A stretch of DNA of 64,000 nt. Origin: Prevotella denticola (GTDB taxonomy: Bacteria; Bacteroidota; Bacteroidia; Bacteroidales; Bacteroidaceae). Where the stretch lies: assembly GCF_900454835.1 (NCBI RefSeq), contig NZ_UGTM01000001.1, forward strand, positions 1,736,501-1,800,500, in the 5' to 3' direction. A program made the position numbers and the translations under genes. This document shows positions 29,186 through 37,132 of the stretch, one piece after another (within the stretch, counting starts at the first letter, position 1; every line of letters starts with the position of its first letter). Below the pieces are notes generated by a model. It searched no databases. It was not told where the DNA came from and saw nothing but the letters and a program-made list of their open reading frames with translations.

Positions 29186-29878
29186 TTACAGTTCCTGCAT
29201 CAGGTCTTTCATCCCCTCACTCGCCCCTTTCTTTATGTGCTTCACACGTCCGGCGCTGCCGGCAGGCGCATCATCGGGATCGATGAGATAGATGGGAATT
29301 CCCGGGTGTGTGTAGCGGACGAGTCCGGCTGCAGGATAGACATTCAGCGACGTGCCGATGATCACAAAGATGTCTGCCTTCGCCGCTTCTTCCGCTGCCG
29401 GTTCGATCATAGGAACAGCTTCGCCGAAAAACACGATGAAAGGCCGGAGCAGACTGCCGTCACCCGCACGTGTACCGGGAGCCACCATGCAGTCCTCGGC
29501 CGGCAGTTCCTGTATGTAACGGCTGTCGTAAGGGTTCTTGCTCGAGCATACTTTTGTCAGTTCTCCATGCAGATGGATGACCTTCGAGGAGCCGGCCCTT
29601 TCATGGAGATTGTCCACGTTCTGTGTGACGACCGTCACGTCATAGTCCTTCTCAAGCTCTTTGATAAGGCGGTGTCCCTCGTTGGGACTGGCCGCATAGA
29701 GCTTCTTCCGCAGGTTGTTGTAGAAGCTGTTGACGAGCGTCGGGTTGGCTTCCCACCCCTCGTGCGAGGCCACCTGCTCAACGGGATAGTCCTCCCACAG
29801 TCCGTCGTTTCCGCGGAATGTCTTGAATCCGCTCTCTACAGACATCCCTGCACCGGTCAAGAATACGATTTTCTTCAT
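29186..29878 (-). CDS. Sir2-family NAD-dependent protein deacylase (CobB-like)
   Basis: 230 aa, cytosolic. Sirtuin motifs: GAGMSVESGFKTFRG (GAG-S-SGIPxFR equivalent), TQNVDNLHERAG, the catalytic His in HLHGE, FGEAVP and GTSLNVYPAAGL. It uses NAD to remove acyl groups from lysines. The zinc-binding part is unusual: only two Cys are seen (KVCSS and AEDCM) where classical sirtuins have four, so a zinc-less or differently folded module is likely. Stands alone between pnp and the FKBP genes. The substrate class cannot be read. Confidence 0.92.
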   Translation of the reverse strand: MKKIVFLTGAGMSVESGFKTFRGNDGLWEDYPVEQVASHEGWEANPTLVNSFYNNLRKKLYAASPNEGHRLIKELEKDYDVTVVTQNVDNLHERAGSSKVIHLHGELTKVCSSKNPYDSRYIQELPAEDCMVAPGTRAGDGSLLRPFIVFFGEAVPMIEPAAEEAAKADIFVIIGTSLNVYPAAGLVRYTHPGIPIYLIDPDDAPAGSAGRVKHIKKGASEGMKDLMQEL

Positions 29879-30122
29879 GTTGCTTGTATTTTTGTTCTGA
29901 GGTCAGTCAGCTTGAGGAATTGAAAGGGAAAATGGAGACAGAAGCGTGCAACCTACAGCCTCAGCTTCTGCTTACGGCCGGTGTTCCAAAGTAGCAGCAC
30001 AGCTTTTCCGGATTCTTCCTGTCCTTTGTCACTTTTTTGTCACTTACGTCCCAAAGCACCTTTCTCTTCCACAAATTTAGTTATTTTAATCCGATTAATG
30101 CCATACTATACCTTAAAAATCG

Positions 30123-30130
30123 TATCTTTG
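30123..30130 (+). promoter_or_regulatory. -7 box of the FKBP cluster
   Basis: TATCTTTG, 30 nt before the first FKBP ATG. The expected -33 position does not carry TTTG. Confidence 0.55.
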
Positions 30131-30160
30131 CACATCAATTATTAATAATCAAGCACAGTA

Positions 30161-30775
30161 ATGGACAAACTAAGCTATGCACTGGGTATCGGTATCGGTT
30201 CACAGCTCGCCGGAATGGGGGCAAAGGAACTGAATATCGACGACTTCGCACAGGCTATCAAGGATGTTGTTTCAGGCTCGGCACTGAAAGTAGACAACAC
30301 CGAGGCACAGACACTCGTACAGAACTTCTTCCGCAAACAGGAGGCTGAGCGGCAGGCTGCCGCCGCCGAAGCCGGCAAGGCCGCAAAGACCGCCGGTGAG
30401 GCTTTCCTTGCAGAGAACGGAAAGAAGGAAGGTGTCGTCACGCTGCCGTCAGGCCTGCAGTACCAGGTACTGAAGGAGGGCAACGGCAAGAAGCCCTCTG
30501 CGACCGACCAGGTGGTATGCCACTATGAAGGAACATTGATCGACGGTACCGTCTTCGACAGTTCTTACAAGCGCAAGGAGCCAGCTACATTCGGCCTGAA
30601 CCAGGTAATCGCTGGCTGGACGGAGGGTGTACAGCTTATGCAGGAGGGTGCCAAGTACCGCTTCTTCATTCCTTATGACCTTGCCTACGGCGAGCGGGGT
30701 GCCGGTGCGCAGATACCGCCTTTCGCGGCCCTTGTCTTTGACGTAGAACTGATTGAGGTGAAAGGAAAGGCATAA
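30161..30775 (+). CDS. FKBP-type peptidyl-prolyl isomerase, cytosolic (FklB-like)
   Basis: 204 aa without signal peptide. N-terminal helical dimerisation region (MDKLSYALGIGIGSQLAG, Ala-rich helix about 60-90), then a C-terminal FKBP domain (about 100-202: LPSGLQYQVLKEGNG, VVCHYEGTLIDGTVFDSSY, GWTEGVQLMQEGAKYRFFIPYDLAYGERGAG, FDVELIEV), retaining the aromatic pocket residues. First of three tandem FKBPs; the other two are exported. Role: prolyl cis-trans isomerisation and chaperoning in the cytosol. Confidence 0.95.
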   Translation: MDKLSYALGIGIGSQLAGMGAKELNIDDFAQAIKDVVSGSALKVDNTEAQTLVQNFFRKQEAERQAAAAEAGKAAKTAGEAFLAENGKKEGVVTLPSGLQYQVLKEGNGKKPSATDQVVCHYEGTLIDGTVFDSSYKRKEPATFGLNQVIAGWTEGVQLMQEGAKYRFFIPYDLAYGERGAGAQIPPFAALVFDVELIEVKGKA

Positions 30776-30786
30776 GCAGGGATGGG

Positions 30787-30812
30787 GCGATGATAAGCGA
30801 TGGCAGGTGATA
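30787..30812 (-). repeat. Decamer repeat, inverse orientation
   Basis: On the minus strand this reads TATCACCTGCCATCGCTTATC and onward ATCGC, matching the decamer array at 24463-24542. It lies just after the first FKBP gene. Confidence 0.6.
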
Positions 30813-30911
30813 CACGGACTATCGCACCGACCATAATCGACAATCATCAATTATCATCCTCTTCCAAGACCCATCACCCATAAATTCCAGAAAACTAAAC
30901 AATTGAGAATA

Positions 30912-31817
30912 ATGAAGAAAATTTATCTATTGGCCGCAATGGCTATCGCAGCCGCAGGATTCACGTCTTGTGGCAACTCCACTCCCAAGGAGGACCTGAA
31001 ATCAGATGTCGACTCGCTGAGTTACGCCTTCGGTGTTGACCAGGGGCAGAGTGTCAAGCAGTATCTCCAGCAGATGCAGATCGATACCGCCTATATCGAC
31101 GAGTTCATCAAGGGTATGAACGACGGCGCACAGAATGCCGATGACAAGAAGCGTGCCGCTTATAATGCCGGTATCGGTGTCGGTATGCAGATGAACATGA
31201 TCATCAAGCAGCAGATCAACCGCCAGATCTTCGGTGAAGACTCTACCAAGACCATCTCGCTGAACAACTTCCTTGCCGGTTTTGCTGCCAGTGCAAAGGG
31301 CAAGGGCCAGAAGATGACCGTTGAACAGGCACGGACCATCGAGCAGAACACCTCGAAGGCAATCCAGACGAAAGCTGCCGAGAAGACTTACGGTGCCAAC
31401 AAGAAGAAGAGCGATGCCTACATGGCCGCCAACGCAAAGAAGCCCGGCGTGAAGACCATCGGCCAGGGCGTACAGGTGAAAGAACTCAAAGCCGGTTCGG
31501 GTGCTACGCCGAAAACAACGGACGTGGTAAAGATCAATTATGTAGGAAAGACGATTGAAGGCAAGGTGTTCGACCATCGTGACAATGCCCCAATGCCCGT
31601 CAGCGGTGTCATTCCTGGTTTCACGGAGGCGCTGACCAAGATGCCGGTGGGTGCCAAGTGGGAAATTACCATTCCTTACTCAGCCGGTTACGGATCACAG
31701 CAGCCCAGTCCTGACCTCAAGCCGTTCTCAACGCTCGTGTTCACGGTAGAGCTGCTCGGCATCGAGAAGGCTCCCGAGGGCCGGCCGGCTATGCCAGGCG
31801 CAAAGCCCGGCATGTAA
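30912..31817 (+). CDS. FKBP-type peptidyl-prolyl isomerase, lipoprotein
   Basis: 301 aa from ATG 30912 (an in-frame TTG at 30903 is less likely). Type II signal with lipobox FTSC (Cys20). An N-terminal FKBP_N helical domain ([44 protein letters not shown]) precedes the FKBP domain (about 185-285: VQVKELKAGSGATPKTTDVVKINYVGKTIEGKVFD, GFTEALTKMPVGAKWEITIPYSAGYGSQQ, LVFTVELLGI). Tail Pro/Gly-rich. Envelope folding catalyst anchored by lipid; similar to FkpA/Mip proteins. Probably co-transcribed with the first FKBP. Confidence 0.94.
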   Translation: MKKIYLLAAMAIAAAGFTSCGNSTPKEDLKSDVDSLSYAFGVDQGQSVKQYLQQMQIDTAYIDEFIKGMNDGAQNADDKKRAAYNAGIGVGMQMNMIIKQQINRQIFGEDSTKTISLNNFLAGFAASAKGKGQKMTVEQARTIEQNTSKAIQTKAAEKTYGANKKKSDAYMAANAKKPGVKTIGQGVQVKELKAGSGATPKTTDVVKINYVGKTIEGKVFDHRDNAPMPVSGVIPGFTEALTKMPVGAKWEITIPYSAGYGSQQPSPDLKPFSTLVFTVELLGIEKAPEGRPAMPGAKPGM

Positions 31818-31850
31818 AAGTCGATACTTCAGGCATATTTAAGTAAAGTG

Positions 31851-31875
31851 AGGGTCGGGTATTGAACCCGGCCCT
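31851..31875 (+). terminator. Hairpin between second and third FKBP genes
   Basis: AGGGtCGGGT pairs with ACCCGgCCCT (one mismatch). The following TTGTTG is not a proper U-tract, so partial termination or mRNA end protection is more likely than full termination. Confidence 0.4.
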
Positions 31876-31905
31876 TGTTGAATAATATTTCTTTTAAAAA
31901 AGATT

Positions 31906-32916
31906 ATGAAGAAAGCAATCATGTTGGCTCTGCTCGTTGCGGCAGGTGCTGTTTTCAATGCGGCAAGTGCCCAGAACAGGAAAAAAGACAAGAAAAAAAG
32001 ACAGAAGACAGAGTGTACCGGTGAGTGCAGGATGGCACCGGTAGAATTGAAGACGGCCTCCGACTCTCTGAGTTATGCGGCCGGCATGGCGATGACCCGC
32101 GGTCTGAACACTTATCTTGCCAACCAGTTCGGTGTGAAAGAGTCCCAGATGCCGGATTTCCTGCGCGGTCTGCGCAAAGGGATAGAAAACCGCAAGGATT
32201 CCGCTTTCGCTGCTTACGTGGCCGGAATGATCATCAGTTCACAGGTGGAGAAGACGATGCTGCCGAACATGAGCAGTCAGTTTGAGGGGACATCCGCCCC
32301 TATCAATCCCGACCTGCTCTACAAAGGGTTCGTCGCCGCCCTGTCGAAAGACACCACGCTCTTCAGACAGGATGCAGCTGAACAGCTCTTTGAAAAGAAA
32401 CAGGTAGAGCTGAAGGCGCAGAAAGAAGCTGCGACAAAAGCGAAGAATGAGGCTTACCTGGCCGAAAACAAGAAAGCCGAAGGGGTCATTGTATTGCCTG
32501 ACGGGCTCCAGTACCGTGTCATCAGCAAGGGCGACGGCCCCCTGCCGAAGGCCACAGACCGCGTGCGCGTCATCTACGAGGGAAAGACCATCGATGGAAA
32601 GGTGTTCGACGCGACTGCCCGTCATGGCGTAGAGTTCGACACTTTTGCTGTCAACGGCCTCATCAAAGGCTGGACGGAGGCACTGCAGATGATGCCTGTC
32701 GGTTCAAAATGGGAGATAGTCATCCCACAGGAACTGGCATACGGGGCACGGGGTGCAGGCAAGGACATCGCACCATACTCGACACTTGTCTTCACACTCG
32801 AGCTGAAAGGCATCGAGCCGGCAGAGGACAAAGCGGCGAAGACCGTAGAGCCTGCGAAGCTGGTTCCGGCAAAGAAACTCCCGGCGAAACCGGTCAGAAA
32901 GACTGTGAAAAAATAA
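31906..32916 (+). CDS. FKBP-type peptidyl-prolyl isomerase, periplasmic
   Basis: 336 aa. Sec signal ending AASA with Gln23 as mature residue, then a strongly basic stretch (RKKDKKKRQK). FKBP_N region (SDSLSYAAGMAMTRGLNTYLA, DFLRGLRKGI, long helix about 150-185) and FKBP domain (about 195-305: LPDGLQYRVISKGDGPLPKATDRVRVIYEGKTIDGKVFD, GWTEALQMMPVGSKWEIVIPQELAYGARGAG, TLVFTLELKGI). The tail is rich in Pro-Ala-Lys (EPAKLVPAKKLPAKPVRK), which may bind cell wall or nucleic acid. Last of the FKBP trio, followed by a terminator. Confidence 0.94.
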   Translation: MKKAIMLALLVAAGAVFNAASAQNRKKDKKKRQKTECTGECRMAPVELKTASDSLSYAAGMAMTRGLNTYLANQFGVKESQMPDFLRGLRKGIENRKDSAFAAYVAGMIISSQVEKTMLPNMSSQFEGTSAPINPDLLYKGFVAALSKDTTLFRQDAAEQLFEKKQVELKAQKEAATKAKNEAYLAENKKAEGVIVLPDGLQYRVISKGDGPLPKATDRVRVIYEGKTIDGKVFDATARHGVEFDTFAVNGLIKGWTEALQMMPVGSKWEIVIPQELAYGARGAGKDIAPYSTLVFTLELKGIEPAEDKAAKTVEPAKLVPAKKLPAKPVRKTVKK

Positions 32917-32961
32917 GGCAGGAGGTTGTGCAGTACAGCCCCTGCAACTTACGATAAAGAC

Positions 32962-32989
32962 AAAATGCGCCTCCCGGGCGCATTTTTTA
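32962..32989 (+). terminator. Intrinsic terminator of the FKBP cluster
   Basis: AATGCGCC, CC-rich loop, GGGCGCATT followed by six T's. Confidence 0.85.
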
Positions 32990-33022
32990 TGTCATTTTGT
33001 TGTCTGTTCCATATTTATTACC

Positions 33023-33030
33023 TACTTTTG
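33023..33030 (+). promoter_or_regulatory. -7 box of the Lrp-peptidase operon
   Basis: TACTTTTG, 57 nt before ATG 33088. A TTTG lies at 32996-32999 with a 23-nt spacer, longer than usual. Confidence 0.5.
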
Positions 33031-33087
33031 CTTGCACGCAGATCAAGCTTTGAATTACATAACAATTAAACATATCAACCTTTGAAC

Positions 33088-33555
33088 ATGGAAAAAGTAG
33101 ATCGATTGGACAAGAAGATACTGGGCATCCTCTCACAGAACGCCCGTATGCCATTCAAGGACGTAGCTGCCCAGTGCGGCGTCTCACGTGCTGCCATACA
33201 CCAGCGTGTACAGCATCTTGTTGAGAACGGAGTCATTACAGGCAGCGGATTTGATGTCAACCCCAAGAGCCTGGGCTACACCACCTGCACCTATGTCGGG
33301 CTCAACCTTGAACGCGGGTCCATGTACAAGAAAGTGGTCGAACGCATCAGTGCCATCCAGGAAGTCGTCGAGTGCCACTTCACGACGGGCCCTTACACCA
33401 TGCTCGTGAAACTTTATGCCAAGGACAACGAACAGCTGATGGACCTCCTCAACAACCAGCTTCAGGGTATTCCTGGCGTAGTGTCTACGGAGACCCTCAT
33501 CTCGCTCGAGCAGAGCATCAAGCGTGAAGTCCCTATCTCAGAGGACCTGCTCTGA
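33088..33555 (+). CDS. Lrp/AsnC-family transcriptional regulator
   Basis: 155 aa from ATG 33088 (an in-frame TTG at 33082 is rejected). N-terminal winged HTH (LDKKILGILSQNARMPFKDVAAQCGVSRAAIHQRVQHLVENGVITGSGF) and C-terminal RAM/AsnC ligand domain (YTTCTYVGLNLERGSMYKKVVERI, VVECHFTTGPYTMLVKLYAKDNEQLMDLL). Such proteins bind amino acids and regulate amino-acid or peptide metabolism as octamers. It heads a cluster with a C26-M19 peptidase and an M28 enzyme (51- and 20-nt gaps), consistent with control of peptide use. Confidence 0.95.
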   Translation: MEKVDRLDKKILGILSQNARMPFKDVAAQCGVSRAAIHQRVQHLVENGVITGSGFDVNPKSLGYTTCTYVGLNLERGSMYKKVVERISAIQEVVECHFTTGPYTMLVKLYAKDNEQLMDLLNNQLQGIPGVVSTETLISLEQSIKREVPISEDLL

Positions 33556-33606
33556 TTCCCATACGGCTTCCGCCAACGACAGAACAATCATTCAATCACT
33601 ATCAGA

Positions 33607-35469
33607 ATGCAATACGATCTACAGTCGCATCTCAACAAGGTGTATGCGACCTTCCCCGAAGCAAAGCAGCAGCCCATAATCGGCATAACGACGAACTTCA
33701 CGGACGGTGATGCTACGCTGAGGGATGTCTACTATAAGCAGATTGCCGCTGCGGGCGGCATCCCGGTCCTCGTACCGCCGGTAGCCGAAAAGGATGTCCT
33801 CGTGAACACGCTTGCCCATCTTGACGGACTTCTCCTTACAGGAGGCGGCGACATCAATCCGCTCTGGACCGGCGAAGAGCCTTCTACGCACCTGCACAAC
33901 ATCAATGCCGAGCGCGACCTGCCCGAACTGATGCTGACCCGGCTGGCATTCAACCGTCAGATTCCTATCCTCGGCATCTGTCGCGGCATACAGACACTGG
34001 CTGTTGCCTTGGGAGGAACAGTGCAGCAGGACATCTATGAAGAGTATATCAGGACCGACGAAACGGCAGCGAAGAAACAGAGCAGGGACAAGACTACCGC
34101 CAATTATCATGCTGCAACACTGAAGCATTCACAGGATGCTGACCGGAGTGAAGCGACACACAGTGTGCGCCTTGCGAAGCCGTCTGTACTATATGCACTC
34201 TATAAGGAAGAGCAGATTATGGTCAACACCTTCCATCATCAGGCGGTAAAAGACCCCGGCAAACGGTTCCGCGTGACGGCTCTTGCGCCGGACGGTGTCG
34301 TAGAGGCCATCGAAAGTACGGAGTACAAACCGGTCATGGGCGTACAGTGGCACCCTGAATGGATGGGAGAAGAAGGAGGAAAACTCTTCCGATGGCTGGT
34401 GACACAGTCCGGCAACTTCAGCCTCGCCAAGCAGCTCCACCAGCGTGTACTCACACTCGACACACACTGCGACACGCCGATGTTCTTTCCACAGGGCGTA
34501 CGGTTCGACCAGCGTGACCCGCGGATACTCTACGATCTGCACAAGATGACCGAAGGACGGCAGGATGCCGTTACAATGGCAGCCTACCTCCCGCAGCCGA
34601 AGATCGGCGAGACATTCTCCTCGAAGATCGATGTCGAAGGACTGAAACACTTCAATCCAGACCTTGCAGACACACTTGACCATCTTTCGCCGGCAGTCTA
34701 TGCCGACCTCATCTTCGACAAAATTGAGGACATCGTAAAGCAGAACCAGCGTTACGTCAGCATAGCGCGTACGCCATCCGACCTCTACGAAGACAAGCGC
34801 AAGGGACGCAAAAGCATCATGTTCGCCATCGAGAATGGCCTCGCCCTGGAGCATAAGCTCGAGAACATAAAACACTTCGCACAGCGTGGCGTGGTTTACA
34901 TCACGCTCTGCCACAACGGTGACAACGACATCTGCGACTCGGCCCGGGGCTGCAATACACACGGAGGTGTAAGCAGGTTCGGTGAAGAGGCAATCAGGGA
35001 AATGAACCGCAACGGCATCATGGTGGACCTGAGCCATGGCGGTGAAAAGAGCTTCTATGATGCGCTCGAGATAAGCACGATGCCCATCGTATGCAGCCAC
35101 TCCAACAGCAAAGCACTCTGCGATGTGCCCCGTAACCTGACAGACGACCAGATGCGGGCACTGGCGAAGAAGGGCGGCGTAGCCCACATCACCCTGTACA
35201 AAGGCTTCCTGAAGAAAGAAGGCGAGGCAACGGTCATGGATGCGATTGCCCACCTTGAACATGCCATCAGCGTCATGGGCATCGACCACGTAGGCGTAGG
35301 CACCGACTTCGACGGTGACGGAACGGTGCGCGGTATGGCGGATGCCAGCGAGATGATCAACTTCACCCTTCATCTTCTCCGCCGTAAGTACAGCGAACGT
35401 GACATAGAGAAAATATGGGGCGGCAACTGGCTGCGTGTCATGGCGAAAGTGCAGAGTGTGAGGAAGTAA
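33607..35469 (+). CDS. Fusion: class I amidotransferase-like C26 peptidase + M19 dipeptidase
   Basis: 620 aa, no signal peptide. Residues about 20-270 form a gamma-glutamyl hydrolase-type C26 domain: PIIGITTN, GGGDINP, nucleophile Cys125 in GICRG, and His249/Glu251 in QWHPEW. Residues about 280-615 form an M19 renal-dipeptidase-like domain: HxD metal motif His287/Asp289 in THCDTP, VDLSHGGEKSF, CSHSNSKALCDVPRNLTDDQM and DHVGVGTDFDGDG. One chain could split gamma-glutamyl bonds and then the remaining dipeptide, as in degradation of gamma-glutamyl peptides; this coupling is inference. Both active sites look intact. Second gene of the Lrp cluster. Confidence 0.93.
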   Translation: MQYDLQSHLNKVYATFPEAKQQPIIGITTNFTDGDATLRDVYYKQIAAAGGIPVLVPPVAEKDVLVNTLAHLDGLLLTGGGDINPLWTGEEPSTHLHNINAERDLPELMLTRLAFNRQIPILGICRGIQTLAVALGGTVQQDIYEEYIRTDETAAKKQSRDKTTANYHAATLKHSQDADRSEATHSVRLAKPSVLYALYKEEQIMVNTFHHQAVKDPGKRFRVTALAPDGVVEAIESTEYKPVMGVQWHPEWMGEEGGKLFRWLVTQSGNFSLAKQLHQRVLTLDTHCDTPMFFPQGVRFDQRDPRILYDLHKMTEGRQDAVTMAAYLPQPKIGETFSSKIDVEGLKHFNPDLADTLDHLSPAVYADLIFDKIEDIVKQNQRYVSIARTPSDLYEDKRKGRKSIMFAIENGLALEHKLENIKHFAQRGVVYITLCHNGDNDICDSARGCNTHGGVSRFGEEAIREMNRNGIMVDLSHGGEKSFYDALEISTMPIVCSHSNSKALCDVPRNLTDDQMRALAKKGGVAHITLYKGFLKKEGEATVMDAIAHLEHAISVMGIDHVGVGTDFDGDGTVRGMADASEMINFTLHLLRRKYSERDIEKIWGGNWLRVMAKVQSVRK

Positions 35470-35489
35470 CCCCTTATTCATCAGAGACA

Positions 35490-36506
35490 ATGAAAACGAA
35501 AACAAAACTCCTTACCGGCTGCCTTCTGGCAGTCTCCCTTACGACCGTAGCCTACGGCTGCAAGGGGAAAGCAAACAACAACGGCAATACGGCCGACACC
35601 GTGGCAACGACAAAGCCGGCCGGCCCTCAATTCAATGCCGATTCGGCATACGCTTTCACGGCAGCACAGTGCCGCTTCGGACCACGCACAATGAACTCCA
35701 CGGCACATGAGGCGTGCGGAAAATGGATCGCAGAGAAGTTCAGGCAGTTCGGCTGTGAAGTCCAGGAACAGAAGACCGACCTGAAGGGATACGACGGAAC
35801 TCTGTTGAAGTCGACGAACATCATCGCACGTTTTAACCCTAAGGCAAAGAAGAGGATACTGATCTGTGCGCACTGGGACAGCCGTCCGTGGGCCGACAAC
35901 GACCCCGACTCCACCAACCGGAAGAAGCCGGTCATGGCTGCCAACGACGGAGCCAGCGGCGTAGCCGTCATGCTGGAGACAGCCCGCCTGCTGCAGGCCG
36001 ACGGGAAACTTACGGTAGGAGTAGACTTCGTCTGCTTCGATGCCGAAGACTGGGGTGTACCGCAATGGGAGACGAACTATCAGGACAACGGTGACTCATG
36101 GGCACTGGGAGCACAATACTATTCGCAGAACTTTCCGTCCGGTGTCAAGCCCGAATTCGGCATTCTCCTGGACATGGTAGGCGGCGAAGGAGCCCAATTC
36201 TACCGCGAGGGGATGTCGCTGCAGTTCGCTCCCGACGTTGTCAACCGTGTCTGGGATGCAGCCAAATCCGCCGGTTTCGGTGCTTACTTTCCCGATGCCG
36301 TAGGCGGAATGGTCACCGACGACCATGTCCCCGTAAACCAGAACTGCGGCATCCCGACTGTAGACATCATTCCTTATTATCCCGACTGCCGGCAGAGTTC
36401 CTTCGGACCGACCTGGCACACCGTCAACGACACGATGGACCATATTGACAGGAATACGCTGCAGGCTGTCGGCCAGACAGTGATACAGGTACTATACACG
36501 ATGTAG
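35490..36506 (+). CDS. M28-family lipoprotein, glutaminyl-peptide cyclotransferase-like
   Basis: 338 aa from ATG 35490; the frame opens at 35415 but the lipoprotein signal (lipobox AYGC, Cys24) fixes this start, 20 nt after the upstream stop. M28 fold: AHWDSRPWADND, MAANDGASGVAVMLE (metal Asp), CFDAEDWG (Glu), LLDMVGG, TDDHVPVNQNCGIPTVDII and TWHTVNDTMDHID (His). The pattern is that of type II glutaminyl cyclases, described from P. gingivalis and P. intermedia, which convert N-terminal Gln of exported proteins to pyroglutamate. Ordinary aminopeptidase activity cannot be excluded. Third gene of the Lrp cluster. Confidence 0.82.
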   Translation: MKTKTKLLTGCLLAVSLTTVAYGCKGKANNNGNTADTVATTKPAGPQFNADSAYAFTAAQCRFGPRTMNSTAHEACGKWIAEKFRQFGCEVQEQKTDLKGYDGTLLKSTNIIARFNPKAKKRILICAHWDSRPWADNDPDSTNRKKPVMAANDGASGVAVMLETARLLQADGKLTVGVDFVCFDAEDWGVPQWETNYQDNGDSWALGAQYYSQNFPSGVKPEFGILLDMVGGEGAQFYREGMSLQFAPDVVNRVWDAAKSAGFGAYFPDAVGGMVTDDHVPVNQNCGIPTVDIIPYYPDCRQSSFGPTWHTVNDTMDHIDRNTLQAVGQTVIQVLYTM

Positions 36507-37064
36507 CTCCAGCCGGCCTCTGTCCTGTACAGAGGAAAGGACTTCCATGATGGAAGCCTCCGTTTTGTTCGGATATTTTACTCTTTCTGAACTGTCAGGG
36601 CCGTATCTGTCCCATGTCTTCGACGATCTGGAGAAAATCATACCGCACCGACAATTCCTGAAAAGAAACGAAGACCGCAAGTCGTTCACAGACAGGCGCA
36701 TAGCAACTACACGAAAAGAGATGCCCGGCAGCATTGCAGACAGGCGTTACTTGAGGTCCAAGTAAGCACTACTTGAAAGCCAATCAGGCCTCAGTTGAAA
36801 CGCAAGCAGTGCCTGTCTGAAATCCAGATGGCCGCTCACAGTGTTTTCAGTGGTCGTCATGACACAGGAAAAGGGCGTTTCCTGTATGCAGAATGTAAAT
36901 TGTTTTCACATCCGATCACAATGATGCCGTCTCAGCCTCGGCTGCAACCGGTATTCTGCAGCACAGGTGTCTCTGCAGCAGCAACGACTGCCAGCCTGCA
37001 GGAGAGCACAGGAGACTTCCCTTGCAATCTGCCTGAAGAAAAAACTTCATGGCATCCACAAAAG
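36507..37064. other. Gene-free spacer between convergent genes
   Basis: No supported reading frame. A short palindrome CTTCCAT/ATGGAAG at about 36541-36555 may end the M28 transcript. The 22-bp array at 36731-36840 is the main structure. Confidence 0.5.
36731..36840. repeat. Five-unit array with strict 22-bp period (family A)
   Basis: Units start at 36731, 36753, 36775, 36797 and 36819, exactly 22 bp apart; clear examples are TACTTGAGGTCCAAGTAAG and TACTTGAAAGCCAATCAGG. Single units are palindromic (TTACTTG/CAAGTAA around 36748-36764). Same family as 28855-28965 and 53835-53925. Confidence 0.75.
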
Positions 37065-37107
37065 ACAAAGCCGGCTGACACAGAATCTGCGTGTCAGCCG
37101 GCTTTGT
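37065..37107 (-). terminator. Terminator of yitT-like gene
   Basis: ACAAAGCCGGCTGACAC and GTGTCAGCCGGCTTTGT form a perfect 17-bp stem with a 9-nt loop; the minus-strand exit is U-rich (CTTTTG). Situated 26 nt after the gene's stop. Confidence 0.8.
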
Positions 37108-37132
37108 CCGCTATATGAGGCTGCAAGAAAGG

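Noticed and set aside
34189..35505. 438-aa open frame antisense to the C26-M19 gene
   Set aside because: Pure shadow; sense-strand protein has intact catalytic motifs throughout.
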